Shown: piece by piece, positions 26,083 to 33,704 of the stretch
Position numbering within the stretch: the first letter of the stretch is position 1
Layout: the number at the start of each line of letters is the position of its first letter
Program-made: the position numbers and the translations under genes
Source of the DNA: Reyranella soli
GTDB taxonomy: Bacteria > Pseudomonadota > Alphaproteobacteria > Reyranellales > Reyranellaceae
Length of the DNA stretch: 34,702 nt
Direction: 5' to 3'
Assembly: GCF_007992495.1 (NCBI RefSeq)
Contig: NZ_BKAJ01000145.1
Location: 1 to 34,702, forward strand
The notes under the pieces: model-generated
Told to the model about the DNA's origin: nothing
What the model saw: the letters and a program-made list of their open reading frames with translations, nothing else
Database searches by the model: none

Positions 26083-26652
26083 CTACGCGGGCTGCAGTTT
26101 CAATTTCGGCGGCAATCGCCGCAGGATTTCCTCGACGATCTCGGCCGGCGTGCCGCCGACATCGATGGTGATCGGCCGCTCCTCCGGGGACGGCTCCTGC
26201 AAGGTGGCGAACTGGTTGTCGAGCAAGGCGGTCGGCATGAAGTGGCCCTTTCGCGCCGCCATGCGCCGGCCGATCAGCTCGCGCGAGCCCCGCAGGTGGA
26301 CCAGGCCGACATCAGGCCGATCGCCGATGATGACGTCGCGATAGGCGCGCTTCAGCGCCGAGCAGGTGATGACGCCCGCTTCACCATTGCTGCGCCAGGC
26401 GTCGATGCGCTCGGCGATCCGCCGCAGCCACGGGGCGCGATCAGCGTCGCTGAGCGGCGTGCCGGCGCTCATCTTGGCGACGTTCTCGGGCGGATGCAGG
26501 GCATCGCCTTCCTGGTAGTGCCAGCCCAGCCGCTCGGCCAAGAGCTTGCCGACCGTGGTCTTGCCGGAACTAGAAACCCCCATGATGACCAGGACTCTTG
26601 GCAGGACCCTGGGCGAGACCATGGGGCGGTTGTGAGCAGCATGCCGGTCCAT
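26083..26652 (-). CDS. gntK: Gluconokinase (GntK type)
   Basis: Cytoplasmic P-loop kinase of about 189 residues that phosphorylates gluconate to 6-phosphogluconate. The P-loop GVSSSGKT is at about 25-32. The GntK hallmark block follows: EGDALHPPENVAKMSAGTPL and SDADRAPWL, then CSALKRAYRD and KGHFMPTALLDNQFATLQEP. The open frame reaches 26745, but this would overlap the divergent dehydrogenase gene; ATG 26650-26652 or ATG 26620-26622 are the realistic starts, and family length slightly favours the shorter. Only 43 bp separate it from the divergent FGD-like gene whose product would supply 6-phosphogluconolactone, so the two enzymes meet at 6-phosphogluconate. That metabolic link is inference from context. 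Confidence 0.92.
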   Translation of the reverse strand: MDRHAAHNRPMVSPRVLPRVLVIMGVSSSGKTTVGKLLAERLGWHYQEGDALHPPENVAKMSAGTPLSDADRAPWLRRIAERIDAWRSNGEAGVITCSALKRAYRDVIIGDRPDVGLVHLRGSRELIGRRMAARKGHFMPTALLDNQFATLQEPSPEERPITIDVGGTPAEIVEEILRRLPPKLKLQPA

Positions 26653-26695
26653 TAAGACTTCGCCTGATCCCGTGTCTCCATAAGGAAGCATCACC

Positions 26696-27700
26696 GTGCT
26701 CAAGCTCGGATACAAGGCGTCGGCCGAACAATTCGCGCCCGGCAAGCTGCTCGACTTCTCGGTCCATGCCGAGCAGGCCGGGTTCGAATCGGTGTTCGTC
26801 AGCGATCATTTCCAGCCGTGGAAGCACATCGACGGCCACGCGCCCAACTCGCTGGCCTGGCTGGGGGCGCTCGGCGCCCGCACCTCGAAAGTGGCCATCG
26901 GCACCAGTGTGCTGACGCCCACCTTCCGCTATCACCCCTCGATCGTCGCCCAGGCCTTCGGCACCCTGGGCTCGATGTTCCCGGGCCGCGTCATCCTGGG
27001 CATCGGCACCGGCGAATCGCTGAACGAGGTGCCGTCGACCGGCCAGCCCTGGCCCGAATTCAAGGAGCGCTTCGCCCGCCTGCGCGAGGCGGTAACCCTG
27101 ATCCGCACCCTGTGGCGCGGCGAGCGCATCACCTTCGAGGGCGAGTATTACAAGACCGAGAAGGCCACGATCTACGACCGGCCCGACGTCGAGATTCCGA
27201 TCTATGTCGCCGCTGCCGGCGCGCTGGTCGCGAAATATGCCGGCCGCACGGGCGACGGCTTCATCTGCACCAGCGGCAAGAAGCGTGAGCTCTATACCGA
27301 GACGCTGCTGCCCAAGGTCGCCGAGGGCATCGCCGCCGGCGGGCCCAAGGCGCAGCCCTACGATCATATGATCGAGGTCAAGGTCTCGTTCGACACCGAG
27401 AAGGAGCGCGCACTGCAGGACACGCGCCATTGGGCGGCGCTGGCGCTGACGCCCGAGGAGAAGATGTCGGTCGAGGATCCCGTCGAGATGCAGCGCCTGG
27501 CCGACGCCCTGCCGCTCGAGCGCGCGGCCAGCCGCTGGATCGTGTCCAGCGATCCCGACGAGCAGGTCGAGAAGATCGGCTACTACGTCGGGCTGGGCTT
27601 CAACCACCTCGTCTTCCACGCGCCCGGTCCCGACCAGGCGCGCTTCCTCGACCTCTACGGCAAGGAAGTCCTGCCGCGGCTGCGCAAGCGCTTCGGATGA
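26696..27700 (+). CDS. fgd: F420-dependent glucose-6-phosphate dehydrogenase-like (FGD1 type)
   Basis: Luciferase-like TIM-barrel oxidoreductase of 334 residues, close to the 336 of mycobacterial FGD1. FGD1 hallmarks recalled from the mycobacterial protein are present in order: LKLGYKASAEQFAP (E11), VSDHFQPWKH (H38, W42), TSVLTPTFRYHPS, GIGTGESLNE (E107), WPEFKERFARLREAV, YAGRTGDGFICTSGK (K196), K256 and ASRWIVSSDPDE (R280), then NHLVFHAPG. H38, W42 and E107 match active-site positions; K196, K256 and R280 match the phosphate-binding set. It would oxidise glucose 6-phosphate to the lactone while reducing F420. Start is GTG 26696 after AAGGAAG. Its stop overlaps cofE (ATGA), making it the lead gene of the F420 operon. 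A dehydrogenase for another sugar phosphate is the main alternative. Confidence 0.88.
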   Translation: MLKLGYKASAEQFAPGKLLDFSVHAEQAGFESVFVSDHFQPWKHIDGHAPNSLAWLGALGARTSKVAIGTSVLTPTFRYHPSIVAQAFGTLGSMFPGRVILGIGTGESLNEVPSTGQPWPEFKERFARLREAVTLIRTLWRGERITFEGEYYKTEKATIYDRPDVEIPIYVAAAGALVAKYAGRTGDGFICTSGKKRELYTETLLPKVAEGIAAGGPKAQPYDHMIEVKVSFDTEKERALQDTRHWAALALTPEEKMSVEDPVEMQRLADALPLERAASRWIVSSDPDEQVEKIGYYVGLGFNHLVFHAPGPDQARFLDLYGKEVLPRLRKRFG

Positions 27701-28467
27701 GCGTCGCCAAGCTCGAGCTGCTGGCGCTCCCCGGCCTGCCGATGATCAAGGCAGGCGACGATCTGGCGGCCCTTTTGGCCGAGGGATTCTTACGCGCGAA
27801 TCTCAAGCCGCAGCCGGGCGACGTGCTCGCGCTCGCCCAGAAGATCGTCTCCAAGGCCGAGGGCCGCAGCGTCGAGCTCGCCGCCGTGAAGCCGTCCGAG
27901 GCCGCGATCAAGTTGGCGGCCGAGGTCCAGAAGGACCCGCGACTGGTCGAGCTGATCCTGTCGGAGTCGGTGCGCGTGGTGCGCTCACGGCCCAACGTGC
28001 TGATCGTCGAGCACAAGCGCGGCTGGGTCATGGCCAATGCCGGCATCGACCAGTCCAATGTCGGCCCGACCGACGGCGTCGAGCGCGCCCTGCTGCTGCC
28101 GATCGATCCCGACGGCAGCGCCAGTAGGATCCGCGCGAAGCTCGGCGAGCTTTTGGGCACCGCTCCCGCCGTCATCATCACCGACAGCTTTGGCCGCGCG
28201 TGGCGGCGCGGCACGCAGGGCATCGCCATCGGCGCCGCGGGCCTCCCTGCCCTGCTCGACCTGCGCGGCAATCCCGACCTGTTCGGCCGCACCCTGCAGG
28301 TCAGCATCTCGGGCTTCGCCGACGAGATCGCGGCCGCGGCCTCGCTGGTCCAGGGCCAGGGTAACGAAGCGCAGCCGGCCATTCTCGTGCGCGGCCTCAC
28401 CTGGAGTGCGCCCGACAACCCGGCCTCGGAGCTGGTGCGGCCCGCGGCCGAGGACATGTTTCGGTGA
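27697..28467 (+). CDS. cofE: Coenzyme F420:gamma-glutamate ligase (CofE)
   Basis: GTP-dependent ligase of 256 residues that adds L-glutamate to F420-0 and, in some homologues, further gamma-linked glutamates. Family motifs are intact: GDVLALAQKIVSKAEGR (41-57), MANAGIDQSNVG (112-123), and TDSFGRAWRRGTQGIAIGAAG beginning at 162. Length equals the single-domain archaeal CofE; the C-terminal flavin reductase domain found in actinobacterial FbiB is absent. ATG 27697 overlaps the FGD stop by four bases, and the cofE stop overlaps the cofD GTG, so the operon is translationally coupled. Number of glutamates added cannot be read from the sequence. Confidence 0.95.
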   Translation: MSVAKLELLALPGLPMIKAGDDLAALLAEGFLRANLKPQPGDVLALAQKIVSKAEGRSVELAAVKPSEAAIKLAAEVQKDPRLVELILSESVRVVRSRPNVLIVEHKRGWVMANAGIDQSNVGPTDGVERALLLPIDPDGSASRIRAKLGELLGTAPAVIITDSFGRAWRRGTQGIAIGAAGLPALLDLRGNPDLFGRTLQVSISGFADEIAAAASLVQGQGNEAQPAILVRGLTWSAPDNPASELVRPAAEDMFR

Positions 28468-29393
28468 GCAAGGGACGGGTCGTCGCCCTGTCCGGCGGTG
28501 TCGGCGGGGCCAAGCTGGCGTTGGGCCTGAGCCGCGTGCTGCCGGCCGACGAGCTTCTGGTCATCGCCAACACCGGCGACGACTTCGAGCATCTCGGCCT
28601 GAAGATCTGCCCCGACATCGACACCCTCACTTATGTGCTCGCCGGCCTCGACAACACCGAGCAGGGCTGGGGCCGGCGCGAAGAGACCTGGTCGTTCATG
28701 GCGACCATCGCCTCGGTGGGCGGCGCCGACTGGTTCCGCCTGGGTGACCGCGACCTTGCACTGCATATCGAGCGCACGCGCCGGCTGCGCTCGGGCGAGA
28801 CGCTGTCGCAGATCACCACCGACATCACCCGTCGCCTCGGCATCGCCCATCGCATCCTGCCGATGAGCGACGATCCCGTGCCGACGCGCGTTAGGAGCGA
28901 CGACGGCTGGATCGACTTCCAGGACTATTTCGTGCGCCAGCAATGCCGGCCGGTCGTGCGCGAGTTGGTGTTCGATGGGGCCGACAAGGCGCGACCGCAG
29001 GCCGACGTCATCAAGGCGCTGGGCGGCAAGGTGCGCGCTGTGGTGATCTGCCCATCCAATCCCTTCATCAGCATCGAGCCGATCCTCGCCGTGCCCGGCC
29101 TGCGCGCCGCGATCGAAAACTGCGGCGCGCCCGTCGTGGCGATCTCGCCCATTGTCGGCGGCAAGGCAGTCAAGGGCCCGACAGCCAAGATGCTGCAGGA
29201 GCTCGGCCTTGCGGTGACGTCTGCTTCGGTCGCAACACGCTACGGTAACCTTCTGGACGGCTACATCGTCGATCAGGGCGACTCCGAGGGCGTGCCCGGC
29301 AAGGTGCATGTCGCTCCCACCCTGATGACCAGCGTCGTTACCAAGGAAGCCCTGGCGCGCATCGTTCTCTCCTTTGCGGATTCCCTTTCGTGA
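28464..29393 (+). CDS. cofD: 2-phospho-L-lactate transferase-type enzyme (CofD/FbiA)
   Basis: Transferase of 309 residues that joins the activated phospho-acid from CofC to the deazaflavin FO, releasing GMP and making F420-0 or a variant of it. Clear family blocks: VALSGGVGGAKLALGL (7-22), VIANTGDDFEHLGLKICPDIDT (33-54), WFRLGDRDLA, and ICPSNPFISIEPILAVPG, followed by SPIVGGKAVKGPTAKM. Length and motifs match CofD/FbiA. Start is GTG 28464, overlapping the cofE stop (GTGA); the stop likewise overlaps the cofC start. It acts with CofC because the activated intermediate is unstable. Whether the moiety is lactyl, enolpyruvyl or glyceryl phosphate is undecided. Confidence 0.95.
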   Translation: MSKGRVVALSGGVGGAKLALGLSRVLPADELLVIANTGDDFEHLGLKICPDIDTLTYVLAGLDNTEQGWGRREETWSFMATIASVGGADWFRLGDRDLALHIERTRRLRSGETLSQITTDITRRLGIAHRILPMSDDPVPTRVRSDDGWIDFQDYFVRQQCRPVVRELVFDGADKARPQADVIKALGGKVRAVVICPSNPFISIEPILAVPGLRAAIENCGAPVVAISPIVGGKAVKGPTAKMLQELGLAVTSASVATRYGNLLDGYIVDQGDSEGVPGKVHVAPTLMTSVVTKEALARIVLSFADSLS

Positions 29394-30070
29394 GTACCAA
29401 AGACATTTGGGCCGTCGTGCCCATCAAGGAACTCGACGGCGCCAAGCAGCGCCTGGCGCCCATGCTCTCGCCGGCGCAGCGCCGCGCGCTGATCGAGGTG
29501 ATGATGAGCGAGGTGCTGGAAGCCGTGGTCACCACGCCGAGCCTCGCCGGCACCATGGTCGTCACCGTCGATCCGCACGCGACCGCGCTCGCCAAGCGGC
29601 TGGGCGCGCGCGTGGTGACCGACGGCGCGCGCGACGGCCACACCGGCAGCGTCACCGCGGGCCTGAAGCTGCTGGCACAGGAAAAACGCGGCGCCATGCT
29701 CACCCTGCCCGCCGACATTCCGGCCGTGACCTCGCAGGAGATCAGCCTGGTCGTGGGCGCGCATTTGCCCGGGCCGTCCTTCACGATCTCGCCGGCGCAC
29801 GATCATCTGGGGTCGAACACCGTGATCTGCTCGCCGCCCGATGCCGTGCCGCTGCGGTTCGGCGACAACAGCTACTATCCGCACCTCGACGCGGCACAGC
29901 GATGCAATATCGAGCCCACGGTGATCCACCAGCCAGGTATCGCCATGGACATCGACCATCCGGTCGATCTCGCGATGTTCCTGCGGCTGCCGCAATCCAT
30001 CGGCACGCGCACGCGAGCCTTCCTCGAAGCTGAAGGCATTCCAAAGCTGCTGGCCGACCGAGGGCTTTGA
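29390..30070 (+). CDS. cofC: Phospho-acid guanylyltransferase of F420 synthesis (CofC/FbiD)
   Basis: Nucleotidyltransferase of 226 residues that activates a three-carbon phospho-acid with GTP for CofD. The N-terminal block AVVPIKELDGAKQRLAPMLSPAQR (8-31 region) is the usual CofC opening; LTLPADIPAV carries the conserved aspartate, and HDHLGSNTVICSPPDAVPLRFGDNS (split by the family gap) matches the substrate-binding block, with GSN where many relatives have GTN. Known homologues use 2-phospho-L-lactate (archaea), phosphoenolpyruvate (mycobacteria) or 3-phosphoglycerate (Paraburkholderia rhizoxinica). I cannot tell which applies. GTG 29390 overlaps the cofD stop. It is the last of the tightly overlapped genes. 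Confidence 0.93.
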   Translation: MSTKDIWAVVPIKELDGAKQRLAPMLSPAQRRALIEVMMSEVLEAVVTTPSLAGTMVVTVDPHATALAKRLGARVVTDGARDGHTGSVTAGLKLLAQEKRGAMLTLPADIPAVTSQEISLVVGAHLPGPSFTISPAHDHLGSNTVICSPPDAVPLRFGDNSYYPHLDAAQRCNIEPTVIHQPGIAMDIDHPVDLAMFLRLPQSIGTRTRAFLEAEGIPKLLADRGL

Positions 30071-30123
30071 GCGCCGCCATAGGCGCATGGCACCTGGATT
30101 GCATGGATACGGGCACCACTGTC

Positions 30124-30128
30124 GGAGG
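30124..30128 (+). promoter_or_regulatory. Strong ribosome binding site of the amidase gene
   Basis: GGAGG lies five bases before ATG 30134, much stronger than the coupled starts of the cof genes, so the amidase can be translated independently of cofC. Confidence 0.6.
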
Positions 30129-30133
30129 AAAGA

Positions 30134-31276
30134 ATGGCGCACAACCATATCCATATCGATCCGGCACTGCCGCTCGTGCGCCAGGCCGACAAGGGTCACA
30201 ACCGCTGGCATCCCGACATCGCTCCGGCAGTCCGCGTCGCGTCCGGCTCGTCGGTCGAAATGGAGACGCTCGACGGCCTCGATGGCCAGATCAAGGCCTC
30301 CACGACGGCGGCGGATCTCGCCAATGTCGAGATGGGCCGCATCCATCCGCTGACCGGGCCGGTGCATGTCGACGGCGCCGAACCGGGAGACCTGCTTGCC
30401 GTGAAGATCGAGCAGATCATCCCGGCAAGCCGCGGCTTCACCATGATCATGCCGGGCTTCGGGTTCCTGCGTGACCTCTTCACCACGCCCTTCCTGGTGC
30501 ATTGGGAGATGGCGAACGGCTTTGCCGTCTCGCCGCAACTCCCCGGCGTGCGCATTCCCGGTGCGCCGTTCATGGGTGTGATGGGCGTGGCGCCGTCGCA
30601 CGAGCTGCTGGACCGCATCGTGGCCCGCGAGGCCGATCTGGCGGCGCGCGGCGGCATGGTGATGCCGCCGGACGCCGTGGGTGCGGTGCCGACGGCGGAA
30701 GGCATCGCTGGCAAGGCGATCAGGACCATCGCGCCGCACGAGACCGGCGGCAACTTCGACATCAAGTCCCTCACCGCCGGCGCCACTCTTTATCTACCGG
30801 TGCAGGTGCCCGGCGGGCTGTTCTCAGTCGGCGACGCGCATTTTGCGCAGGGCGATGGCGAATCCTGCGGCACCGCGGTCGAGACCTCGGCGACCTTCGT
30901 CGCCCGCTTCGACGTGCTGAAGGGCGAGGCGACGCGACGCCGCCAGCGCGATCCCTCGTACGAACTGCCGGGGCATGCTCACCACGGCGCACCGGGCGTG
31001 CACGGCGCCCACGGCGTCACACCCAGCAAGGGCTACTACGCGACGACGGGCATGTCGCTGCGCGGCGATGGCCGGGCGGAATCCGAGGACATCACGCTCG
31101 CGGCGCGCAATGCGCTGATCAACATGATCGACTATATCGCCGACGCCTACAGCTTCACGCGCGAGCAGGCCTATTGCCTGGCGAGCGTCGCCGTCGACCT
31201 GCGCATCAGCCAGGTCGTCGACGTGCCGAACATGACGGTGTCGGCCGTCCTGCCACTCGACATCTTCGAGCGCTAA
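30134..31276 (+). CDS. Formamidase/acetamidase family protein (FmdA/AmdA)
   Basis: Amidase-family protein of 380 residues. Family blocks: TGPVHVDGAEPGDLLAVKI (74-92), the PGFGFLRD region, HETGGNFDIKSLTAGATLYL (202-221), and PVQVPGGLFSVGDAHFAQGDGESCGTAVE (starting near 222, given as family landmarks), the classic FmdA_AmdA signature around G233-E250. Enzymes of this family release ammonia from formamide or acetamide. A His-rich, Gly-rich stretch lies at about 279-296 (GHAHHGAPGVHGAHG), possibly metal-binding. It begins 63 bp after cofC and has its own strong ribosome binding site. Its stop TAA overlaps the stop of the convergent fbiC gene by four bases. A role in F420 metabolism is not established; neighbourhood alone suggests it. 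Confidence 0.9.
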   Translation: MAHNHIHIDPALPLVRQADKGHNRWHPDIAPAVRVASGSSVEMETLDGLDGQIKASTTAADLANVEMGRIHPLTGPVHVDGAEPGDLLAVKIEQIIPASRGFTMIMPGFGFLRDLFTTPFLVHWEMANGFAVSPQLPGVRIPGAPFMGVMGVAPSHELLDRIVAREADLAARGGMVMPPDAVGAVPTAEGIAGKAIRTIAPHETGGNFDIKSLTAGATLYLPVQVPGGLFSVGDAHFAQGDGESCGTAVETSATFVARFDVLKGEATRRRQRDPSYELPGHAHHGAPGVHGAHGVTPSKGYYATTGMSLRGDGRAESEDITLAARNALINMIDYIADAYSFTREQAYCLASVAVDLRISQVVDVPNMTVSAVLPLDIFER

Positions 31277-33597
31277 GCCGCGACCCGCTTGCGCGGAGGG
31301 GTGAGGATGATGGGCGCCAGATCGGCAGCGACGAACGAAGCCGCCCGGCGCTCTTCGTCCACGGGGCCGTAGAGCGTAGTGCGCTGCTGCGGCGCGCGGC
31401 CGATCGACAGGATCAGTTTCTCCATGGCGTCGGGCGGGAATTCCTGGCCGTGCTGCGTGCCGGCGGCGCGCGAGATGCTCTCGTTCATCAGCGTGCCACC
31501 GAGATCGTTGGCGCCGGCGTTGAGGCAGATCGCGGCGCCGGCCGGGCCCATCTTCACCCACGAGGTCTGGATGTTGGTGATCGCAGGATGCAGCACCAGG
31601 CGGGCGATCGAATGCATGATCACCGCCTCGCGGAAGGTCGGGCCACGCCGTGCCAGGCCCTGGCGGTACATCGGCGCTTCCATGTGCACGAAGGGCAGTG
31701 GCACGAACTCGGTGAAGCCTCCCGTCTCGACCTGCAGGTCGCGCAGTGCCAGCAGATGGCGCGCCCAGGCCAGCGAGGTCTCGACATGGCCGTACATGAT
31801 GGTCGAGGTCGTGCGCAGGCCGAGCTTGTGGGCGGCGCGCTGCACGTCGAGCCATTCCTGGGTGTTGATCTTGTCCGGGCAGATGATGGCGCGGATCTCA
31901 TCGTCGAGGATTTCCGCCGCCGTGCCCGGCAGAGTGCCGAGCCCCGCTTCCTTGAGGCCGGCGAGGAACGTGTCGATGGGACGGGCGAGCGTCGCCGCAC
32001 CTTGCGTCACCTCGAGCGGCGAGAAGGCATGGATGTGCATGCCCGGCACCGCTTGCTTGATGGCGCGGCAGATCGCTTCGTAGGTCTCGCCGGTGTAGTC
32101 GGGATGGATGCCGCCCTGCAGGCAGACCTCGGTGGCGCCGCGTTCCCACGCCTCGACGGCGCGGCGCGACACTTCTTCCAGCGCGAGATCGTAGGGCTTG
32201 CCGCGCAGGTCGTCGTGCGTGCGGCCCTTGGAGAAGGCGCAGAAGCGGCAGCGGAAGTAGCAGATGTTGGTGTAGTTGATGTTGCGGTTGACGACGTAGC
32301 GGATGACCTCGCCGCTCACCGCCTTGCGCAGTGCGTCGGCCGCCTGGGTGACATGGCGATAGTCGGCGTCGCGCGCCGTGAACAGGCGCTGGATCTCGGG
32401 ATGGTCGAGGCGGGTGCCGCCGGTCGCGCGATCGACGATGCGCACGATCTCGGGATCGACCTCGCGCAAAAGCACCTGCGGTGCGGGCGGCGGCTCGGTG
32501 TTGCCGGGCGCCCAGTCGTTGTCGCGTGCGAGGCCTTCGGCATCGGCCATGCGCCGTACTTGCGTCGCCACCTCGGGCGCCAGCCAGAGCTCGGGCGTGC
32601 GGACGTAGGACGGATAGACGGCGAGCCGGTTGACCAACACCTTGCCGGTCTCGGCGCTCTTGCGCGCCAGTTCCTCGACGGCAGGCCAGGGCGCTTCGGG
32701 ATTCACGTGGTCCGGCGTGACCGGCGAGACGCCACCCCAATCGTTGATGCCGGCAGCAACCAGGCGCTGATAGACACCGGGCGACAGGTTGGGCGGCGCC
32801 TGGATGTTCATGTCCGGCCCCAGGATCAGGCGCGCTTGGGCGATGGTCCAACAAAGATCGTCGAGGTCCGGCTCGTCGGCGTCGGCGAGCTTGGTGTCGG
32901 CCTTGGCGCGGAAGTTCTGGACGATCACTTCCTGGATGTGACCGTACTTCTGGTGCAGGTCGCCGATGGCGCGCAGCGCGTCGAGGCGTTCCTCGCGCGT
33001 CTCGCCGATGCCGATCAGAATGCCGGTGGTGAACGGCACCTTCAGCTCTCCGGCCAGCCGAATGGTTTCCAGTCGCACGGCCGGATGCTTGTCGGGCGAG
33101 CCGTAGTGAACGCCGCCCTTCTCGCACAGCCGCTCGCTGGTCGATTCCAGCATGATGCCCTGGCTGGCCGTGACCTCGCGCAACGCCGCGATCTCCTCGC
33201 GCGTCATGACGCCGGGATTGGCGTGCGGCAACAGGCCGGTCTCGCGCAGCACCAGGGCGCACATCGCCGTGAGATAGGCGATGGTCGATTCGTAGCCGAG
33301 CTCGGCCAAGGCCTCGCGCGCCGCGCGGTAGCGCAGCTCGGGCTTGTCGCCCAGGGTGAACAGCGCTTCGGTGCAGCCCGCTTCCTTGCCGGCGCGAGCG
33401 ATGGCCAGGACTTCGTCAGGCGACAGATACGCCGGCTGGCTTGCATGCGGCGTCTCGGCGAAGGTGCAGTAGTGGCACACGTCGCGGCAGAGCTTGGTCA
33501 ACGGAATGAAGACCTTGCGCGAATAGGAAATCAGCCGGCCATGGCCCTGGTCGCGCAGGCGAGCGGCCTCTGCCATCAGCCTGGAAAACTCGGTCAT
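31273..33597 (-). CDS. fbiC: FO synthase, fused CofG-CofH type (FbiC)
   Basis: Bifunctional radical SAM enzyme of 774 residues that builds the deazaflavin FO from tyrosine and 5-amino-6-ribitylamino-uracil. Two [4Fe-4S] motifs are intact. The N-terminal CofG-like half has CRDVCHYC (C37, C41, C44) and CTEALFTLGDKPE; the C-terminal CofH-like half has CYFRCRFC (C446, C450, C453) and VCLQGGIHPDYTGETY. The order (CofG then CofH) is that of actinobacterial FbiC; archaea use separate proteins. The frame is open to 33678, but ATG 33595-33597 (MTEFSRLMAEA) with GAGGTT upstream is preferred. It faces the cofEDC operon tail to tail, so it is transcribed separately from the rest of the pathway, and diverges from the LLM oxidoreductase gene 107 bp away. 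Confidence 0.95.
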   Translation of the reverse strand: MTEFSRLMAEAARLRDQGHGRLISYSRKVFIPLTKLCRDVCHYCTFAETPHASQPAYLSPDEVLAIARAGKEAGCTEALFTLGDKPELRYRAAREALAELGYESTIAYLTAMCALVLRETGLLPHANPGVMTREEIAALREVTASQGIMLESTSERLCEKGGVHYGSPDKHPAVRLETIRLAGELKVPFTTGILIGIGETREERLDALRAIGDLHQKYGHIQEVIVQNFRAKADTKLADADEPDLDDLCWTIAQARLILGPDMNIQAPPNLSPGVYQRLVAAGINDWGGVSPVTPDHVNPEAPWPAVEELARKSAETGKVLVNRLAVYPSYVRTPELWLAPEVATQVRRMADAEGLARDNDWAPGNTEPPPAPQVLLREVDPEIVRIVDRATGGTRLDHPEIQRLFTARDADYRHVTQAADALRKAVSGEVIRYVVNRNINYTNICYFRCRFCAFSKGRTHDDLRGKPYDLALEEVSRRAVEAWERGATEVCLQGGIHPDYTGETYEAICRAIKQAVPGMHIHAFSPLEVTQGAATLARPIDTFLAGLKEAGLGTLPGTAAEILDDEIRAIICPDKINTQEWLDVQRAAHKLGLRTTSTIMYGHVETSLAWARHLLALRDLQVETGGFTEFVPLPFVHMEAPMYRQGLARRGPTFREAVIMHSIARLVLHPAITNIQTSWVKMGPAGAAICLNAGANDLGGTLMNESISRAAGTQHGQEFPPDAMEKLILSIGRAPQQRTTLYGPVDEERRAASFVAADLAPIILTPPRKRVAA

Positions 33598-33704
33598 CAC
33601 AACCTCAAACAAGACGCCCCCTGCCTCGCAACGATAGCGGCAATCGGGAGCGTCCGCATCGTGTAGTATGACAGGCAAGACGGGCAGCCAAAGGGAGATC
33701 AGCT

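Noticed and set aside
30502..33666. Very long open frame (over 1000 codons) on the plus strand opposite fbiC and running on from the amidase region
   Set aside because: It is the antisense of a clear radical SAM gene in GC-rich DNA, has Arg/Gly/Ala/His-rich composition and no recognisable domain.
33664..33669. TAGTAT as a -10 element for the LLM gene
   Set aside because: No matching -35 hexamer at the right distance; too weak to list as a promoter.
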